Shown here: positions 60,803-64,000 of the stretch, piece by piece
Layout of the letters: each line of letters begins with the position of its first letter
Numbering within the stretch: position 1 is the stretch's first letter
Notes under the pieces: generated by a model
What the model saw: only the letters and a program-made list of their open reading frames with translations
What the model was told of the DNA's origin: nothing
Database searches by the model: none
Made by a program: the position numbers and the translations under genes
Assembly (NCBI RefSeq): GCF_022436705.1
Contig: NZ_JAKUHT010000003.1
Location: 1 to 64,000 of the forward strand
Reading direction: 5' to 3'
From: Nocardioides sp. CFH 31398
GTDB lineage: Bacteria > Actinomycetota > Actinomycetes > Propionibacteriales > Nocardioidaceae
DNA length: 64,000 bases

Positions 60803-62544
60803 GCGGGCCCGACACCCTGCCGATCAGCACCCCCCGCGAGGCGGCCCGGGTCGCCTGGCCGCTGCTGCGCCGTCGGCCCGGCGCGCTCGTCGCGACCGTC
60901 GTGTCGCTCGTCCTGGTCGGCGCCGCCGGCCTCGTCGGCCCCTTCATGCTCGGCCGGGTCGTGGACGTGGTCGACGACGGCGGGGACCAGGGCCGCATCG
61001 TCGTCGCCGCCGTCTGGATCGCCCTGGCCGCCGTCGTGGGGGCGGTCGCCACCACCGTCGGGGTGACGGCGCTGGCCGCGGCCGGGCAGCCCGCGCTGGC
61101 CGAGCTGCGCGAGGAGGTCCTCGACGTCGCGCTGCACACCGACCCCGCCCGGATCGAGCGCGCCGGCTCCGGCGACCTGCTGTCGCGGGTCGGCGACGAC
61201 GTCCGGCTGATCTCGGAGTCCCTGACCGAGGCCGTGCCCCTCGTCGTGAACTCGCTCGTCACCGTGGCCTTCACCGCCGGCGGGCTGTTCCTGCTGGACT
61301 GGCGGCTCGGGCTGGCCGGCCTGGCCGCCGCGCCGGCGTACGTGCTGGGGCTGCGGTGGTACCTGCGCCGCAGCGGGCCGAAGTACCGCGCCGAGCGCGC
61401 CGCGAACGGCGTCCGGGCGCAGGCGCTGGTCACGGGCCTGGGCAGCAGCGCCACGCTGCGCGCCCACGGTCTCGCCCCGCGGGCGCAGGAGCGGATCGAG
61501 TCGACGTCGTGGTCGGCGGCCGAGATCACCCTCGACGTCTTCCGGCTCTACACGCGCTTCGGGTTCCGCATGAACATGTCCGAGGCGCTCGGGCTGCTGC
61601 TCGTGCTGGGCGTCGGGTTCCTCGCGGCCCGCGCGGACGCCGTCAGCGTCGGCGAGGTGACCGCCGCGGCGCTGTTCTTCCACCGGCTGTTCAACCCGGT
61701 CGGCGCGCTGCTGTTCTTCTTCGACGACGTCCAGTCGGCCGGGGCGTCGCTCACCCGGCTCACCGGCATGGTCCTCATGCCCCGCCCCGCGCGCCCCGCC
61801 GACGTCCGCCCGCCCGCCGACGCCGGGGTGGCGCTGCGCGGCATCACGCACGCCTACGTCGAGGACCGGCCCGTCGTCCACGGCGTCGACGCCGTCCTCG
61901 CGCCCGGGGAGCGGGTCGCGGTGGTCGGCAGCACCGGAGCCGGCAAGACCACCCTCGCGGCCGTCGCCGCCGGGCGCCTGCACCCCACCGCCGGGACGGT
62001 CGAGCTGGGCGGCGTCCCGCTGGCCGCCGTCGAGGCCGACGGACGCCCGCCGGTCGCGGTGGTGACGCAGGAGGTCCACGTCTACACCGGCACCGTGCGC
62101 GACAACCTGCTGCTCGCGAAGCCGTCCGCGACGGACGACGAGCTGCGCGCCGTCCTCGGCGACCTGGGCGCCCTCGGCTGGGTCGAGGCGCTCCCGGACG
62201 GGCTCGACACCGTCGTCGGCGAGGGCGGGCTCGAGCTCACCCCCGCCCAGGCCCAGCACCTCGCCCTCGCCCGGCTGCCCCTGGCCGACCCGCTGGTCGC
62301 CGTCCTCGACGAGGCCACCGCCGAGGCCGGCTCCGCCGGAGCCCGCGACCTCGAGCGGGCGGCGTCCGCCGCGACCCGCGGCCGCACCTCCCTCGTCGTC
62401 GCCCACCGGCTCACCCAGGCCGCCGCCGCCGACCGGGTCTGGGTCATGCACGACGGTCGCGTCGTCGACTCCGGCACCCACGACGAGCTCGTCGCCGCCG
62501 GCGGCCGCTACGCCGAGCTCTGGCGCGCCTGGTCCCAGCGCTGA
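60799..62544 (+). CDS. ABC exporter half-transporter with intact Walker and degenerate signature
   Basis: A 581-residue TMD-NBD half-transporter. The membrane domain includes the ERAGSGDLLSRVGDDVRLISE coupling region. The NBD has a perfect Walker A (GSTGAGKTT, about 376-384), Walker B with catalytic Glu (VAVLDEATAE, about 500-509) and the switch His in VVAHRLT. The signature, however, is LTPAQ (about 479) instead of LSGGQ. Paired with the preceding protein, one ATP site is fully consensus and the other fully degenerate, as in TM287/288- and TAP-like heterodimers. The ATG overlaps the upstream stop. Confidence 0.93.
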   Translation: MSGPDTLPISTPREAARVAWPLLRRRPGALVATVVSLVLVGAAGLVGPFMLGRVVDVVDDGGDQGRIVVAAVWIALAAVVGAVATTVGVTALAAAGQPALAELREEVLDVALHTDPARIERAGSGDLLSRVGDDVRLISESLTEAVPLVVNSLVTVAFTAGGLFLLDWRLGLAGLAAAPAYVLGLRWYLRRSGPKYRAERAANGVRAQALVTGLGSSATLRAHGLAPRAQERIESTSWSAAEITLDVFRLYTRFGFRMNMSEALGLLLVLGVGFLAARADAVSVGEVTAAALFFHRLFNPVGALLFFFDDVQSAGASLTRLTGMVLMPRPARPADVRPPADAGVALRGITHAYVEDRPVVHGVDAVLAPGERVAVVGSTGAGKTTLAAVAAGRLHPTAGTVELGGVPLAAVEADGRPPVAVVTQEVHVYTGTVRDNLLLAKPSATDDELRAVLGDLGALGWVEALPDGLDTVVGEGGLELTPAQAQHLALARLPLADPLVAVLDEATAEAGSAGARDLERAASAATRGRTSLVVAHRLTQAAAADRVWVMHDGRVVDSGTHDELVAAGGRYAELWRAWSQR

Positions 62545-62717
62545 CGGTCGTCCCGCGCGGGGCTCCCGGGACCGGGGCCGGCGGCGGGTGGCCAGGAGCC
62601 CGTCGGCGCCGGCGGGCGTCCGGTCCGGGGAGGCGCGGCCTGTCGCGTCCGTCACGCTGACGGGGGCGCGGGTGGCGGCGGAGCATGGGTGGAGACGTCT
62701 GCGGGCACACTGAGGGC

Positions 62718-63632
62718 ATGGCTGACTCCCCCGCGTCCCTGCGCGTCCTCGTGACCGGCGCGACCGGATTCGTCGGCCAGCACCTCGTCCCCGAGCTCGT
62801 GGACGCCGGTCACGAGGTCCGCGCGATGACGCGTCACCCCGACACGTACGACGGGCCCGGCGAGGCCGTGCACGGCGACGTGTTCGACCCCGAGACCCTC
62901 GACAAGCCCCTCGCCGACGTCGACGTCGCCTACTACTTCGTGCACTCCCTCGACGCCAAGGACTTCGAGCGTCTCGACGCCGAGGCCGCCACCGCGTTCG
63001 GTGAGGCCGCGAAGCGGGCGGGGGTGTCGCAGATCGTCTACCTCGGCGGCCTCGGCGCCGACGACCAGGAGCTCTCCCCGCACCTGCGCTCGCGCCGCGA
63101 GGTCGAGGGCAGGCTCGGTGCGGCCGGGGTGCCCGTCACCGTGCTGCGGGCCGCGATCGTCGTGGGCCACGGGGGCATCTCGTGGGAGATCACCCGCCAG
63201 CTCGTCGACAAGCTGCCCGCCATGGTCGCCCCGCGCTGGGTCAAGACCCGCACGCAGCCGATCGCGCTCGCGGACGTCGTCCGCTACCTCGTCGGCGTCG
63301 CCGGCAACGACGACGCGATCGGCCGCACCTTCGAGATCGGCGGGCCCGACCAGATCGACTACCTGGAGATGCTGCGGGTCGCCTCGACCGTCATCAAGGG
63401 CCACGCCCCGCCGATCGTCCCCGTGCCGATCCTCAGCCCGCGCCTGTCGTCGTACTGGCTCAGCCTCGTGACCGACGTCGACACCATGACGGCGCGCAAC
63501 CTCGTCGACTCGATGGACACCGAGGTGCTCGTCACCGACCACTCCATCCACGACGTCGTCCCGGGGGACCCGATGACGTACGAGGAGGCCGTGCGCCGGG
63601 CCATCACCGACCGGCAGGCCTCGGAGGCCTGA
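62718..63632 (+). CDS. NAD(P)H-binding atypical SDR (NmrA-like)
   Basis: A 304-residue Rossmann protein: RVLVTGATGFVGQHLVPELVDAGHEVRAMTRHP (GxxGxxG), YYFVHSLDAKDFERLDAEAATAFGEAAKRAGVSQIVYLGGLG, then TVLRAAIVVGHGGISWEITRQLVDKLPAMVAPRWV, matching the long atypical-SDR group fused to DUF2867 in some relatives, without that extra domain here. ATG at 62718; the upstream in-frame ATG at 62685 adds unrelated residues. The 173-bp gap 62545-62717 shows nothing recognisable apart from a CACACT -10-like hexamer 6 nt before the ATG. Confidence 0.87.
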   Translation: MADSPASLRVLVTGATGFVGQHLVPELVDAGHEVRAMTRHPDTYDGPGEAVHGDVFDPETLDKPLADVDVAYYFVHSLDAKDFERLDAEAATAFGEAAKRAGVSQIVYLGGLGADDQELSPHLRSRREVEGRLGAAGVPVTVLRAAIVVGHGGISWEITRQLVDKLPAMVAPRWVKTRTQPIALADVVRYLVGVAGNDDAIGRTFEIGGPDQIDYLEMLRVASTVIKGHAPPIVPVPILSPRLSSYWLSLVTDVDTMTARNLVDSMDTEVLVTDHSIHDVVPGDPMTYEEAVRRAITDRQASEA

Positions 63633-63641
63633 CGGGCCCGC

Positions 63642-64000
63642 TCAGACCGGGAAGAGCAGCGGCAGCGCGTAGAGCATCGAGACCGACCACGTCACGTGCG
63701 TGATCATCGGCGCCATGATGCCGCCGGTGACGCGCCGCTGCTGGCCGGCGACGAGGCCGATGACGATGGCGGCGAACGCGAGCATCACGTTGCCCGTCAG
63801 CAGGGTCGCCAGGGCGTAGACGACCGTCGTGATCAGCACCTTGCGGCCGCGGACGGCGTCGTAGAGGGCACCGCGGAAGAACAGCTCCTCCGCCAGCCCG
63901 TTGATCACCGTGATGAACAGCAGCAGCGGCCCGGTGCCGGCCGCGGCGAACTGGAGGACGGCGGTGACGGCCGCGTCGAGCGGGGGGATCTCGCGGACGA
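63642..64000 (-). CDS. CPBP family intramembrane metalloprotease, 5' end outside the window
   Basis: A partial gene: the C-terminal 118 or so residues, open through position 64000. It carries the EExxxR motif in LAEELFFRGAL, a membrane segment (TTVVYALATLL...MLAFAAIVIGLV), and the second metal-site His in ITHVTWS before a final hydrophobic stretch. This is the CPBP (Abi/CAAX-protease-like) family. An apparent GTG at 63908 is internal, since the upstream frame continues with membrane-like sequence. Role unknown. Convergent with the NAD(P)H-binding gene (9-bp gap). Confidence 0.85.
   Translation of the reverse strand, partial: VREIPPLDAAVTAVLQFAAAGTGPLLLFITVINGLAEELFFRGALYDAVRGRKVLITTVVYALATLLTGNVMLAFAAIVIGLVAGQQRRVTGGIMAPMITHVTWSVSMLYALPLLFPV

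Noticed and set aside
63642-63908. Complete 88-residue CPBP protein starting at 63908
   Set aside because: The frame stays open with membrane-like sequence to the window edge, and the EExxxR motif would fall at the very N-terminus, so the gene is truncated by the window.

Overview
The window is very GC-rich (well above 70% by eye), densely coded, and full of 4-bp ATGA/GTGA gene overlaps. The gene set is that of a mycelial-type or coryneform actinobacterium: mycothione reductase, a PPOX/F420-type flavoprotein, split-alpha transhydrogenase, a T7SS-signal protein, a DUF222/13E12-HNH endonuclease behind an actinobacterial LexA box, and a GlgX-TreY-TreZ operon. Nocardioidaceae (for example Nocardioides) is my best guess, but it is an inference. 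No transposase, integrase or phage gene was recognised, so this looks like chromosomal backbone with lineage-specific insertions. Many transcription units appear leaderless: a TANNNT -10 element sits 6-7 nt before an ATG/GTG.

Layout. 1-4.1 kb: a short-chain dehydrogenase, mycothione reductase and a divergent M20 amidohydrolase, closed by a 32-bp-period inverted repeat array. 4.1-11.7 kb: a seven-gene minus-strand operon for uptake and breakdown of a ribosyl compound (binding lipoprotein, ABC ATPase, permease, phosphotriesterase-like hydrolase, GATase1-like protein, RihA/B-type nucleoside hydrolase, ribokinase), with a divergent LacI regulator and two identical operator-like sites between them. 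11.7-16.2 kb: pta-ackA with a coupled small acidic protein downstream and a quinone oxidoreductase upstream. 16.4-20.2 kb: two NAD(P)-binding proteins, a methyltransferase, two small membrane proteins and tRNA-Ser(CGA). 20.3-23 kb: a DASS anion transporter and a tartrate/D-malate dehydrogenase. 23-27 kb: alcohol dehydrogenase/TetR pair, TadA-like deaminase, uracil phosphoribosyltransferase, thioesterase.

27-32.5 kb: a two-component system whose kinase carries two DHp-like segments, then pntA1-pntA2-pntB. 32.5-36.3 kb: a tandem cluster of five paralogous exported proteins of unknown function, with a decayed sixth copy, behind a near-perfect 20-bp palindrome. This is the most novel-looking locus. 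36.3-48.4 kb: MMPL exporter, pentapeptide-like protein, ThpR, F420-type flavoprotein, PEP carboxylase, VOC protein, 5'-3' exonuclease, phosphoesterase, a large 39-bp/80-bp repeat field, the SOS-boxed HNH endonuclease and a coiled-coil protein. 48.4-54.8 kb: glgX-treY-treZ, converting glycogen to trehalose, behind a perfect 16-bp palindrome. 54.8-57.6 kb: a small T7SS-type cluster. 57.6-64 kb: M15 peptidase lipoprotein, LapA-like protein, a heterodimeric ABC exporter with complementary degenerate nucleotide sites, an NAD(P)-binding protein and a truncated CPBP protease at the window edge.
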